30,638 bases of DNA, from positions 1-30,638 of the forward strand of contig CALZMV010000002.1 in the NCBI GenBank assembly GCA_945788655.1, read 5' to 3'. Positions within the stretch are counted from its first letter, which is position 1, and each line of letters starts with the position of its first letter. A program made the position numbers and the translations under genes. The notes beneath the pieces are model-generated. The model was not told where the DNA came from. It was given only the letters and a program-made list of their open reading frames with translations, and did no database searches. This document shows, piece by piece, positions 13,363 to 20,903 of the stretch. Source of the stretch: an uncultured Clostridia bacterium. GTDB lineage: Bacteria; Bacillota; Clostridia; Peptostreptococcales; Anaerovoracaceae.

Positions 13363-13746
13363 GAACTGAGAAGCTCTTCTTGCTTTCTTTAAGCCGTATT
13401 TCTTTCTTTCTTTCATTCTTGGGTCTCTTGTTAAGAAACCTGCAGCCTTTAATGGAGCTCTGAAAGCTTCCTTGTCAGCCTGGCAAAGTGCTCTTGAGAT
13501 ACCGTGTCTTAAAGCACCAGCCTGACCTGTGAAACCACCACCGTATACAGTAGCGATTACGTCGAACTTGCCTTCACAACCAGCAACTTCGAAAGGTCTC
13601 TTTACTTCTCTCTTAACGATTTCTGTTGGGAAGTAAACGTCTAATTCTTTCTTATTGATAGTGATTTTTCCAGTTCCAGGGATTAATCTAACTCTAGCAA
13701 CTGAACTTTTTCTTCTTCCTGTTCCTTGATACTGAATCTTTGCCAT
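13351..13746 (-). CDS. rpsI: 30S ribosomal protein S9
   Basis: The 131-residue protein is full length with the classic features: Gly-Thr-Gly-Arg-Arg-Lys-Ser-Ser-Val-Ala-Arg-Val-Arg near residues 8-20, the Gly-Gly-Gly-Phe-Thr-Gly-Gln region near 70-76 and the basic C-terminus ending Ser-Lys-Arg that reaches the P-site tRNA. It is co-transcribed with rplM, 16 bp upstream. The last four codons lie in the att core, and the stop is restored by the element. Confidence 0.98.
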   Translation of the reverse strand: MAKIQYQGTGRRKSSVARVRLIPGTGKITINKKELDVYFPTEIVKREVKRPFEVAGCEGKFDVIATVYGGGFTGQAGALRHGISRALCQADKEAFRAPLKAAGFLTRDPRMKERKKYGLKKARRASQFSKR

Positions 13747-13762
13747 TGTCTTTTCCCCTTTC

Positions 13763-14191
13763 CTAGAATTCTAATTTTTCTGGCTTCTGAGCTGCATGTG
13801 CATGTTCAGGACCTGCATAAACTTTTAACTTCTTAAACATCTGTCTACCAAGCTTGCCGTCAGGTAACATACCCTTAACTGCATGTCTGATGATTTCTTC
13901 CGGTTTCTTAGCCTGTAGCTTTTCGAAATTAGTTTCTCTTAAGCCACCTGGATAACCGGTATGTCTCTTATAGATCTTTTCTTTTCTCTTCTTACCTGTT
14001 ACTTCAACCTTTTCTGCGTTGATAACGATTACGTAGTCACCACAGTCAACGTGAGGTGTGTAAGTTGGTTTGTTCTTGCCTCTTAATACTGAAGCGATTT
14101 CGGAAGCCATTCTTCCTAATGTTTTGCCTTCTGCATCTACAACGTACCATTTACGTTCAACTTCTGCAGGTTTAGCGATGAATGATTTCAT
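13763..14191 (-). CDS. rplM: 50S ribosomal protein L13
   Basis: The 142-residue protein has normal length, with the Lys-Trp-Tyr-Val-Val-Asp-Ala and Gly-Arg-Met-Ala-Ser motifs near the start, the Asp-Tyr-Val-Ile-Val-Ile-Asn-Ala-Glu-Lys segment near 47-56 and the Gly-Met-Leu-Pro central motif. L13 is an early assembly protein of the large subunit. The gene has a long structured leader (14192-14369) and is followed by rpsI in the usual two-gene unit. AGGAAAAG serves as ribosome binding site. Confidence 0.98.
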   Translation of the reverse strand: MKSFIAKPAEVERKWYVVDAEGKTLGRMASEIASVLRGKNKPTYTPHVDCGDYVIVINAEKVEVTGKKRKEKIYKRHTGYPGGLRETNFEKLQAKKPEEIIRHAVKGMLPDGKLGRQMFKKLKVYAGPEHAHAAQKPEKLEF

Positions 14192-14369
14192 GTTTTCTTT
14201 TCCTTTCTACCTACTGGGTTTGCTTCCTTGCAAACGTCTTCGGCTTTGTCTACTGGGATTTTATTTCTTGCGGCAAATAAAATCTGTTTCGATATACTAA
14301 AACTTCTTTCAGTTTTGGGGCTACCGGACGGATTCCCATCCTGCTCCCAGTGCACAAACGTGCTTTTAT
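14192..14369 (-). promoter_or_regulatory. Structured 5' leader of rplM-rpsI (L13-leader-like)
   Basis: About 180 transcribed bases precede rplM. Hairpins seen: GTTTGC/GCAAAC (14218-14235), the 9-bp ATTTTATTT/AAATAAAAT stem (around 14258-14283) and a GGAT/ATCC hairpin (around 14327-14340). CCCAGTAG occurs twice (around 14209-14218 and 14249-14258). Position fits the Rfam L13 leader, which gives ribosomal-protein feedback in Bacillota; assignment needs a covariance search. Confidence 0.55.
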
Positions 14370-14398
14370 ATTATATAAGCACTCCCTTGGAAAATCAA
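14370..14398 (-). promoter_or_regulatory. Sigma-A promoter of rplM-rpsI
   Basis: On the minus strand TTGATT (14393-14398), 17 bases, TATAAT (14370-14375). It overlaps the 3' end of cca. Confidence 0.75.
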
Positions 14399-15729
14399 TA
14401 GTTTTTTTGTTTTTTTTGAGCCAAATCAAGGAGTTTTTGCCTTTCATTTTCAATTTTTCCGTCTATTACCTCGTCCAGAAGAAATTTTAGCATTTCTCCT
14501 ATCCCCTTGCCGGGCTTAAATCCAATTGAAATTAGATCTCTGCCGTTTACGCATAAGTCTTTCAGGGAGAAACATTGCTCCTGTGCTATTACTTCCCCAG
14601 CAATCTCCACCAGCCTGTCATAATACAACTGCCTGTCCTTGAAATCCCGGCTTTGGCCAAGGTTGTCAGCCCGCTTAAGTTCTATAAGGTTAAAGAACTG
14701 TTCTTGGGAAAGCTTGTTCAAAACCCTTTTCACAGCCCGCTCGCTGGGTTCTATAGGCGCATCATGATTTTCAACCAGTTCTAGGACTTTCTTCTTGGTA
14801 TCGTTGTCAAACTTCAATCTGTTCATAACAGAACGGGTAATTTCAGTGCTTATAGCCCCATGACCATAAAAATGTCCGATTCCTTTCTCATCCACAGTAA
14901 AGCACTCCGGCTTACCTATGTCATGAAACAGGGCAGCTAATCGGATAACAGGCTCCTTCTTGGCCATCTGGACAACCTCTGCAGTATGCTCGAGAACATC
15001 GAATACATGATGTGGATTCCTTTGATCGAATCCCTTCATTTTAGCAAGCTCGGGCATGAACACAGCCAGAATATCCACATCTTCCATCAGAATCTTTTTT
15101 ACATTCTTTCCGCAAAGAAGTTTAACCAATTCTTCTCTGATACGTTCAGCACTTATCTTTAGCAGAAGTTCCTTGGATTCTCTCATGGCTTCATGGGTTT
15201 TTGCTTCGATGTTAAAGCCTGTAACAGACGAAAATCTCAATGCCCGCATTATTCTGAGGGCATCCTCCCTAAACCGCGCGGCAGGTTCCAGCACGCAGCG
15301 AATAATCCCCTTATCTATGTCCTCTTTTCCGCCAAAATAGTCGTACAAATTACCGCGATAATCCATAGCAATGGCATTCATGGTAAAGTCACGCCTTGCG
15401 GCATCCTCCTTCAGGCTCTTGGTAAATCTGACCTTACTTGGATGTCTGCCATCTAGGTAATCGTCATCAATTCTGAAGGTTGTTATTTCTATGGGTTCAT
15501 GGTCTATAACAACTGTTACAGTGCCGTGCTTGATTCCCGTATCTATTACTTGATATCCGCTAAATACCTGCTTTGTTTCTTCAGGCAGGGCTGAGGTTGT
15601 AATGTCATAATCATGAGGCTCGATCCCCATAATGTAATCTCTTACGCATCCGCCAACAATATATGCTTCATGCCCTGATTCCTCCAGCAGCCTCAGCGCA
15701 GCAATTACCTGTTTCGGAAGTCTTATCAT
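14395..15729 (-). CDS. cca: CCA tRNA nucleotidyltransferase (with HD domain)
   Basis: The 444-residue protein has a class II nucleotidyltransferase head (Gly-Gly-Cys-Val-Arg-Asp, 26-31; catalytic Asp40 and Asp42 in His-Asp-Tyr-Asp), Arg-Arg-Asp-Phe-Thr-Met-Asn-Ala near 113-120 and an HD phosphohydrolase domain (Leu-Phe-His-Asp-Ile-Gly-Lys-Pro near 268-275). It adds or repairs the CCA end of tRNAs. In Clostridia the same family includes poly(A) polymerases and A-adding enzymes, so exact specificity is less sure. GGAGG precedes the ATG. The rplM promoter lies in its 3' end. Confidence 0.88.
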   Translation of the reverse strand: MIRLPKQVIAALRLLEESGHEAYIVGGCVRDYIMGIEPHDYDITTSALPEETKQVFSGYQVIDTGIKHGTVTVVIDHEPIEITTFRIDDDYLDGRHPSKVRFTKSLKEDAARRDFTMNAIAMDYRGNLYDYFGGKEDIDKGIIRCVLEPAARFREDALRIMRALRFSSVTGFNIEAKTHEAMRESKELLLKISAERIREELVKLLCGKNVKKILMEDVDILAVFMPELAKMKGFDQRNPHHVFDVLEHTAEVVQMAKKEPVIRLAALFHDIGKPECFTVDEKGIGHFYGHGAISTEITRSVMNRLKFDNDTKKKVLELVENHDAPIEPSERAVKRVLNKLSQEQFFNLIELKRADNLGQSRDFKDRQLYYDRLVEIAGEVIAQEQCFSLKDLCVNGRDLISIGFKPGKGIGEMLKFLLDEVIDGKIENERQKLLDLAQKKQKNY

Positions 15730-15766
15730 GTTAATCCTCCGCTTACTTTTGCAATATAATCATATT

Positions 15767-15788
15767 CTAGCTTATTTTTAGAAGCTAG
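15767..15788. terminator. Hairpin at the end of the lipoprotein gene
   Basis: CTAGCTT (15767-15773) pairs with AAGCTAG (15782-15788) with an A/T-rich loop, spanning the stop codon at 15785. There is no strong U tract, so termination is only possible. Confidence 0.35.
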
Positions 15789-16234
15789 TCTACTATGCAT
15801 TCAGGATCGTTATACATCTTAGAATTCTCGTATTCCTCCTGCGTCATCAAATATATCTCATAGTCTATTATATCCTGTTTGCTTGAAGAACCATAAGTTA
15901 TCTCTTCTCCTTTATTCCAGTATTCAAGGCATTTTTGATCATATTCCTCCACATCACTTGTAGATAGAACAAGCTTACCGCTTTTATCTTTTATCCAATA
16001 TTCTCTGTATTGAGGACCATATACCGGAACTTTAACCCTTATTTTAGGTGAAGCTGTATTATCTGAGTGATTGAGGTAGTCTTCTTCATGCCGATTTTCT
16101 TCAGTCTGTTCTTCTTCAGCCTGTTCAAGGTTTCCATAATCCTTCTGTGGATTTTCATCTGCATCTTTGCCTGCGCATCCAAAAAAACTGAACAAAATTG
16201 CAATAATTAAAAATACAGTACCTGTTTTTTTCAT
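15785..16234 (-). CDS. Putative lipoprotein, function unknown
   Basis: A 149-residue protein with a lipoprotein-type signal (Lys-Lys start, hydrophobic core, Phe-Phe-Gly-Cys with the modified Cys near residue 20), an acidic Glu/Asp/Asn/Gln-rich linker (about 22-60) and a C-terminal region rich in Tyr, Lys and Glu. No known domain was recognised. I chose the ATG at 16234 because AAGGAGG is ideally placed. It probably sits anchored outside the membrane. A terminator-like hairpin lies in its leader (16255-16283). Confidence 0.7.
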   Translation of the reverse strand: MKKTGTVFLIIAILFSFFGCAGKDADENPQKDYGNLEQAEEEQTEENRHEEDYLNHSDNTASPKIRVKVPVYGPQYREYWIKDKSGKLVLSTSDVEEYDQKCLEYWNKGEEITYGSSSKQDIIDYEIYLMTQEEYENSKMYNDPECIVD

Positions 16235-16253
16235 ATATCCCTCCTTCATTCCA

Positions 16254-16283
16254 ACAAAAAAGGGCTTTAGAAACCCAAAGCCC
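16254..16283 (-). terminator. Terminator-like hairpin in the lipoprotein leader
   Basis: On the minus strand GGGCTTT-(GGGTTTCT)-AAAGCCC is followed by TTTTTTG, 20 bases before the lipoprotein start codon. No minus-strand gene lies upstream that needs terminating, so it may be an attenuator. Confidence 0.6.
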
Positions 16284-16372
16284 GAAGGAAAGAATAAATG
16301 TATATTTTTTCCATATCTATATATTACTCCTAACGGTGCAAAAATTCAATAGTTTTGCTTAAAGTGTTTGTA

Positions 16373-16401
16373 TTGATTTTGCCATAAAACAACTATATAA
16401 T
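16373..16401 (+). promoter_or_regulatory. Sigma-A promoter of the EamA-family gene
   Basis: TTGATT (16373-16378), 17 bases, TATAAT (16396-16401), 45 bases before the start codon. Confidence 0.75.
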
Positions 16402-16445
16402 TGAAATATTGTTTTAACAGATGAAATATATATACGGAGAAATCG

Positions 16446-17315
16446 ATGAAGTCATACATAAAAGTAATTTTATCAATGCTTATATGGGGAACACTGCCTA
16501 TATTCGTATCTAACATTCCCTGCTCCAGCCCTGAAATAGTAATGTGGCGTATCATATTCGGTATGATCTTTCTGATTGCTGCATTTGCTCTTACCAAGAA
16601 GAAATCCGGCATGGAAATATACAAGAAATATGCACCAAAGCTTCTTTTTACAGGGATTCTAATGGGCTTTAACTGGGTAGCTCTCTTTGAGGCCTACCGC
16701 TGGGTGGATGTCAGCATTGCTACCCTCACATATTATCTAGCTCCTATAATCGTAATGATTGCCTCTGTATTCCTTTTCAGGGAACATGCAGGAATTGCCA
16801 AAATACTTGGAACAGCCTCTGCAGTAGCTGGCATGATTATTGTTACAGGTGTAAACGTTGGGGGAGAAGACCCTTTTAAAGGCATAATCCTAGGTCTTAT
16901 CTCTGCTGTATGCTATTCCTGCGTCACCCTTCTGAATAAGACCACAAAAGGGCTTTCTGGTCTTGAAATGACAATACTTCAGCTGGCAGGTGCTGCCATA
17001 GCGATGATTCCATATAACCTTTTCACCCACGATGGGCCTTGGCTGAACCTCATGTCTTCAGGCGGACTATTTGCGATCTCTGTCGGCCTTGTTCACACCG
17101 GTATCGCCCTTTTTCTGTATTTTTCAGCAATTCAGGAGCTTCCTGCACAAAGCGTTGCTCTCTGCAGCTATATCGATCCCGCTTCAGCTCTGATATTTGC
17201 CGCAATCTTTTTAGGCGATATGCTCTCACCTCTTCAGCTTTTAGGTGCCTTAATGATTCTCGGCGGTGCTGCTATGGGGGAAATCTTCGGCAATAGAAGC
17301 AAAAAACCTATCTAG
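16446..17315 (+). CDS. EamA-family (drug/metabolite transporter superfamily) permease
   Basis: The 289-residue protein has about ten hydrophobic segments in two EamA repeats. The first covers about residues 5-135, with Trp-Gly-Thr-Leu-Pro-Ile-Phe near 14-20 and Tyr-Tyr-Leu-Ala-Pro-Ile near 93-98; the second covers about 145-280, with Tyr-Ile-Asp-Pro-Ala-Ser-Ala near 241-247. These permeases usually export amino acids or other metabolites; the substrate cannot be told from sequence. GGAG precedes the ATG. Its 3' end overlaps the convergent PucR gene by 8 bp. Context with two aminotransferases suggests an amino-acid-related substrate. Confidence 0.88.
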   Translation: MKSYIKVILSMLIWGTLPIFVSNIPCSSPEIVMWRIIFGMIFLIAAFALTKKKSGMEIYKKYAPKLLFTGILMGFNWVALFEAYRWVDVSIATLTYYLAPIIVMIASVFLFREHAGIAKILGTASAVAGMIIVTGVNVGGEDPFKGIILGLISAVCYSCVTLLNKTTKGLSGLEMTILQLAGAAIAMIPYNLFTHDGPWLNLMSSGGLFAISVGLVHTGIALFLYFSAIQELPAQSVALCSYIDPASALIFAAIFLGDMLSPLQLLGALMILGGAAMGEIFGNRSKKPI

Positions 17316-18441
17316 CCAGCACCTTTGCAACCATATATGCAATAGACAGATCACGGAATAATTCGTGGTCTGTTTCATTTGGGGCATTGACCAGTTCTTT
17401 CATCTTGTTCAATCGATAGCGAATGGTATTGGAATGGCATCCCAAATCTACAGATGTTGCCACTACATCACCACCATTTCTTATATACGACGAAACCGTC
17501 TCCTCATAACCTTTAAGCTTAGCCATATATCCCTTTGAAAAGCCTTTAAGCTCCGGCGTATTTGCTAAAAGCAGAGCTGCTGAATATACCCCCAAATCCT
17601 CAAAATTTGATACCTTTCTTAAATCTATCAACCCTGCAATCCAGGCAAAATAACCCTCTCTGAAAGCCTTATCAAGTTCCGTTGCAGAATGCATTCTGCT
17701 CAGTATTATATTCTTTGCCTTTACAGGAAGGGACAAGCTCTGGCACACCTCTTCCAGGATAATTCTATGTGACTCCTCTTTCCAGCTTGAAGTGGTAATA
17801 AGTATAAAAATGCCCTCTTCATATTTTGAAACAAGCACCTTCTCCTTAAGGTTCTTGCTTATGTAAAAGGAACGAAGTACTCTGTTGGCATCCAGCTCCG
17901 GCATTTTAATATATCCTGCAGACACTGCCCTGTCTATGAGCAACGAAACACCTCTTCGTATATTGTCAACTTCTTCCTGGGTGGCTTCTCCCTTAATCAT
18001 CTTTTCTATATGAGCTTCAGAAAGATATCTTGCATCGTCCTTTTCTACGGCCGCCATTACTTCAAAAATTATATTTTCAAACCACGCACCTTCCTTAAAT
18101 GAAAAGATAGGAAAATCGTTTTTATCTGCATACTCTATAACTTCTTTAGGCAAAGCTTCAAACAAAATCTGCTTATAGGCAAAGGCTCCAACGCCTGATT
18201 TTTTGAGAAACTTTATGGCAGGCAAAATCATCTCCGGCCTATCTTTTGCGAAAAGCAGACTTGAAATAACTATACTGTCCTTTTCAAAAGCTTTGGATAG
18301 GTCATAATCAATCCCTTCAACAAATTCATAATCCACGATTCCTGCAGTAATAATATAATTACCTAATCCGCCCTTCCCTGCAACTAAATTGAACCTGCTC
18401 AGACTTGGCAGCATCATGATATCTCTCACCGTAAAAGCCAT
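17308..18441 (-). CDS. PucR-family transcriptional regulator
   Basis: The 377-residue protein has an N-terminal PucR sensory domain (about 5-130, starting Val-Arg-Asp-Ile-Met and with Gly-Ile-Val-Asp-Tyr-Glu near 34-39) and a C-terminal HTH_30 domain (about 310-370, with the family motif Cys-His-Ser-Asn-Thr-Ile-Arg-Tyr-Arg-Leu-Asn-Lys). Family members control purine, amino-acid or GABA catabolism by sensing metabolites. It is divergent from two aminotransferase genes that are its likely targets, and an inverted repeat TTGTGTAA/TTACACAA flanks its own promoter. AGGAGG precedes the ATG. Confidence 0.86.
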   Translation of the reverse strand: MAFTVRDIMMLPSLSRFNLVAGKGGLGNYIITAGIVDYEFVEGIDYDLSKAFEKDSIVISSLLFAKDRPEMILPAIKFLKKSGVGAFAYKQILFEALPKEVIEYADKNDFPIFSFKEGAWFENIIFEVMAAVEKDDARYLSEAHIEKMIKGEATQEEVDNIRRGVSLLIDRAVSAGYIKMPELDANRVLRSFYISKNLKEKVLVSKYEEGIFILITTSSWKEESHRIILEEVCQSLSLPVKAKNIILSRMHSATELDKAFREGYFAWIAGLIDLRKVSNFEDLGVYSAALLLANTPELKGFSKGYMAKLKGYEETVSSYIRNGGDVVATSVDLGCHSNTIRYRLNKMKELVNAPNETDHELFRDLSIAYMVAKVLAR

Positions 18442-18454
18442 ACGCCCCTCCTCT

Positions 18455-18500
18455 TTGTGTAATCTACAATTATTATACCTTATTTTTTACTTTTACACAA
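18455..18500 (-). promoter_or_regulatory. PucR gene promoter flanked by an inverted repeat
   Basis: On the minus strand TTGTGT (18495-18500), 17 bases, TATAAT (18472-18477). TTGTGTAA (18455-18462) and TTACACAA (18493-18500) form a perfect 8-bp inverted repeat, one arm covering the -35 and the other lying downstream of the -10. This is a candidate autoregulatory operator in the shared region between the regulator and the aminotransferases. Confidence 0.6.
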
Positions 18501-18556
18501 TTAACGCAAAACTTTTTAGTATTAAAATATAGTTATCAAACAACTTGGAGGTCAAA

Positions 18557-19678
18557 ATGAATATTAAAACATTTAAAGTCGAACGCTGGATGAATGACTA
18601 TGAAGATAATTGCACTTACAACTTAGCCGAGACATGCATCGATTCCATCACTATCAAGGAATTGTTGGAAATGTGCGGAAAAGATGTTACAGAATATATG
18701 GTTGATTTGGCAGATACCAGACTTACTTACAGTCATATTTTTGGTTCCCCTGAGCTTTTAAAGGGAATTTCCGGACTTTACAAGGAAGCAAAGCCTGAAC
18801 ACATTATTCCTACTCACGGTGCTATAGGTGCAAACAATCTTGCCATTACCACCATCATCTGCCCTGAAGACAACATGGTTTCAGTTATGCCTACATATCA
18901 GCAGCATTATTCTATTCCGGAATCAATTGGTGCAGAAGTAAGAATTTTAAACCTTAATCTTGGTAATCACTTCCTGCCGGATATTGAGCAGCTTAAGAGC
19001 CTTGTAGATGAAAACACTAAAATGATTACCATAAACAGTCCAAACAATCCTTCGGGTTCTCTCATTCCGGTGGATGAGATGAAGAAAATAGTAGAAATTG
19101 CAAAGAGTGTAGATGCCTATGTTCTTTGCGACGAAGTATATAGAGGTATCTCTGAAGATGGGAGTTATATGCCGTCTATCGTTGACCTCTATGAAAAAGG
19201 CATTTCTGTGGGAAGCATGTCTAAGACATTTTCCATGGCTGGTGTACGCCTTGGCTGGATTGCAACCAGAGACACAGAATTGCTGGAGCTTCTCAAGGAA
19301 AGACGCGACTACGACACCATCAGCTGCGGAGTTATAGATGATAAGCTTGCGGCTTTAGCTCTTGAAAACAAAGAAAAGATCTACGAAAGAAACAGCAAAA
19401 TCCTCCTTAAAAACAGACAGATTCTTGATGACTGGGTAAAGGCAACTCCTGAAGTATACTATCAAAAGCCTGTTGCCGGCACAACTGCGCTTGTATATTA
19501 CAAGAAGGACATGCCATCCTATGATCTTTGTGTCAAGCTGCTAGAATCAAAAGGTGTATTATTCACACCTGGTGAGTGTTTTGAAATGGAGGGCTCTGTT
19601 CGTATCGGCTATGCCTTTGACTCGAAGCTATTAAAACAAGGCTTGGACCTTTTCGCAGAATTTCTTAAGGAGATTTAA
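18557..19678 (+). CDS. PLP-dependent aminotransferase class I/II
   Basis: The 373-residue fold type I aminotransferase has Asn-Ser-Pro-Asn-Asn-Pro-Ser-Gly (160-167), Cys-Asp-Glu-Val-Tyr (191-195) and the PLP lysine in Ser-Met-Ser-Lys-Thr-Phe-Ser (Lys223), with Arg231 for the phosphate. I chose the ATG at 18557 because GGAGG is at proper spacing; an earlier in-frame TTG lies before the ribosome binding site. Substrate unknown. It is co-transcribed with a second aminotransferase 2 bp downstream and opposite a PucR regulator, so amino-acid breakdown or interconversion is likely. Confidence 0.87.
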   Translation: MNIKTFKVERWMNDYEDNCTYNLAETCIDSITIKELLEMCGKDVTEYMVDLADTRLTYSHIFGSPELLKGISGLYKEAKPEHIIPTHGAIGANNLAITTIICPEDNMVSVMPTYQQHYSIPESIGAEVRILNLNLGNHFLPDIEQLKSLVDENTKMITINSPNNPSGSLIPVDEMKKIVEIAKSVDAYVLCDEVYRGISEDGSYMPSIVDLYEKGISVGSMSKTFSMAGVRLGWIATRDTELLELLKERRDYDTISCGVIDDKLAALALENKEKIYERNSKILLKNRQILDDWVKATPEVYYQKPVAGTTALVYYKKDMPSYDLCVKLLESKGVLFTPGECFEMEGSVRIGYAFDSKLLKQGLDLFAEFLKEI

Positions 19679-19680
19679 AA

Positions 19681-20850
19681 ATGAGTAAGCATTACATATC
19701 AAAAAGATATTGGCAGGATAAAAGCACAGCCATGGGCAAATCCGGAGAAATGGCCAAGGCATTTGATGATGTTATCAATCTAAGTTTAGGCGATCCCGAC
19801 TTAATAACAGACGAACGAATTATTGATGCAGCCTTTGCTGATGCAAAGCGTGGTCACACCAAATACACTGACTTTAGAGGCGATCCGGAGCTCAGATCTG
19901 AAATAGTTAAGTTCTACAAGGAAGACTATGATATGGATGTTGCAGATGAAGAAGTATTTGTATGCACCTCTGGTTGTGAAGGAATGTTTCTGGCTCTGCA
20001 AGCTATTTTAGATGATGGCGATGAGGTTATTATTCATGCCCCATATTTCACGCCCTATAAGCAGCAGATCGAGCTTGCAAGAGGGATTGCTGTAGAATTA
20101 GCCACACTGGAGGAAGAGGACTTTCAGATTAGCATTGAGCGTCTTGAAAGCCTGATTACAGAAAAGACAAAGGCGATAATCCTCAACAGCCCAAGCAATC
20201 CAACGGGAAACTGCCTAACCGTAGAGACAATGGCGAAAATCGGTCAGGTTGCGAAAAAGTATGATTTACTGGTGATCGCTGATGATATTTATACAGCCTT
20301 CAGCTACCAGAATGCATTTGTGCCGTTCGCATCACTTCCGGGCATGAAAGAAAGAACAATTACGCTTAATTCATTTTCCAAAAACTTTACAATGACAGGT
20401 TGGAGAATAGGCAACATTATCGCACCCGCTGAAATTATCAGAGTTATTCAGCAGATTAATGAAAATGTTGTATTTACCGCGCCGTCAATTTCACAAAGAG
20501 CCGCACTATTTGCCCTTAGACATCGTAAAGAGATTCAACCGGCAATGGTAGAAGAGTACCGAAAGAGAATGTTCTATGCCGCAGAAAGAATCAATGAAAT
20601 TTCAAAGCTTAGCGTAACAAACCCACCAAAGGGAAGCTTTTATCTCTTCGTTAACATCAAGGAAACAGGGCTTTCCAGTGAAGAAGCTGCCCAATTATTC
20701 CTACAAGAAGCGCATGTTTTAGTGCTTCCAGGAAACGCATTCGGCACTTGCGGGGAAGGTTATTTGAGAATCGCCTGCACAGCAGGAGTTGATGTCCTTA
20801 AAGAAGCCTTCGATAGAATAGGTCGTATCCAATTACTAAATCAGGCATAA
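19681..20850 (+). CDS. PLP-dependent aminotransferase (aspartate aminotransferase-like)
   Basis: The 389-residue protein has Leu-Ser-Leu-Gly-Asp-Pro-Asp near 34-40, Ser-Pro-Ser-Asn-Pro-Thr-Gly (170-176), Asp-Asp-Ile-Tyr (201-204) and the PLP lysine in Ser-Phe-Ser-Lys-Asn-Phe (Lys234), then Gly-Trp-Arg-Ile-Gly (240-244). The late Tyr-Leu-Arg-Ile-Ala supplies the substrate carboxylate arginine. It starts 2 bp after the previous aminotransferase stop with AGGAG in that gene's end, so the pair is translated together. The two enzymes are not near copies and probably act on different substrates. A bidirectional terminator follows. Confidence 0.88.
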   Translation: MSKHYISKRYWQDKSTAMGKSGEMAKAFDDVINLSLGDPDLITDERIIDAAFADAKRGHTKYTDFRGDPELRSEIVKFYKEDYDMDVADEEVFVCTSGCEGMFLALQAILDDGDEVIIHAPYFTPYKQQIELARGIAVELATLEEEDFQISIERLESLITEKTKAIILNSPSNPTGNCLTVETMAKIGQVAKKYDLLVIADDIYTAFSYQNAFVPFASLPGMKERTITLNSFSKNFTMTGWRIGNIIAPAEIIRVIQQINENVVFTAPSISQRAALFALRHRKEIQPAMVEEYRKRMFYAAERINEISKLSVTNPPKGSFYLFVNIKETGLSSEEAAQLFLQEAHVLVLPGNAFGTCGEGYLRIACTAGVDVLKEAFDRIGRIQLLNQA

Positions 20851-20860
20851 ACTACAATGC

Positions 20861-20890
20861 AAAATGGGGCTAACAACTAGCCCCATTTTT
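20861..20890. terminator. Bidirectional terminator between the aminotransferase operon and tyrS
   Basis: ATGGGGCTA (20864-20872) and TAGCCCCAT (20878-20886) form a 9-bp stem with a 5-base loop; ATTTTTAT follows on plus and ATTTTG on minus. Confidence 0.88.
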
Positions 20891-20903
20891 ATATCAGTAT
20901 TTT

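Noticed and set aside
14250..14453. Open frame over the rplM leader and promoter
   Set aside because: It overlaps cca, the rplM promoter and the structured leader and has no homology that I can recognise.
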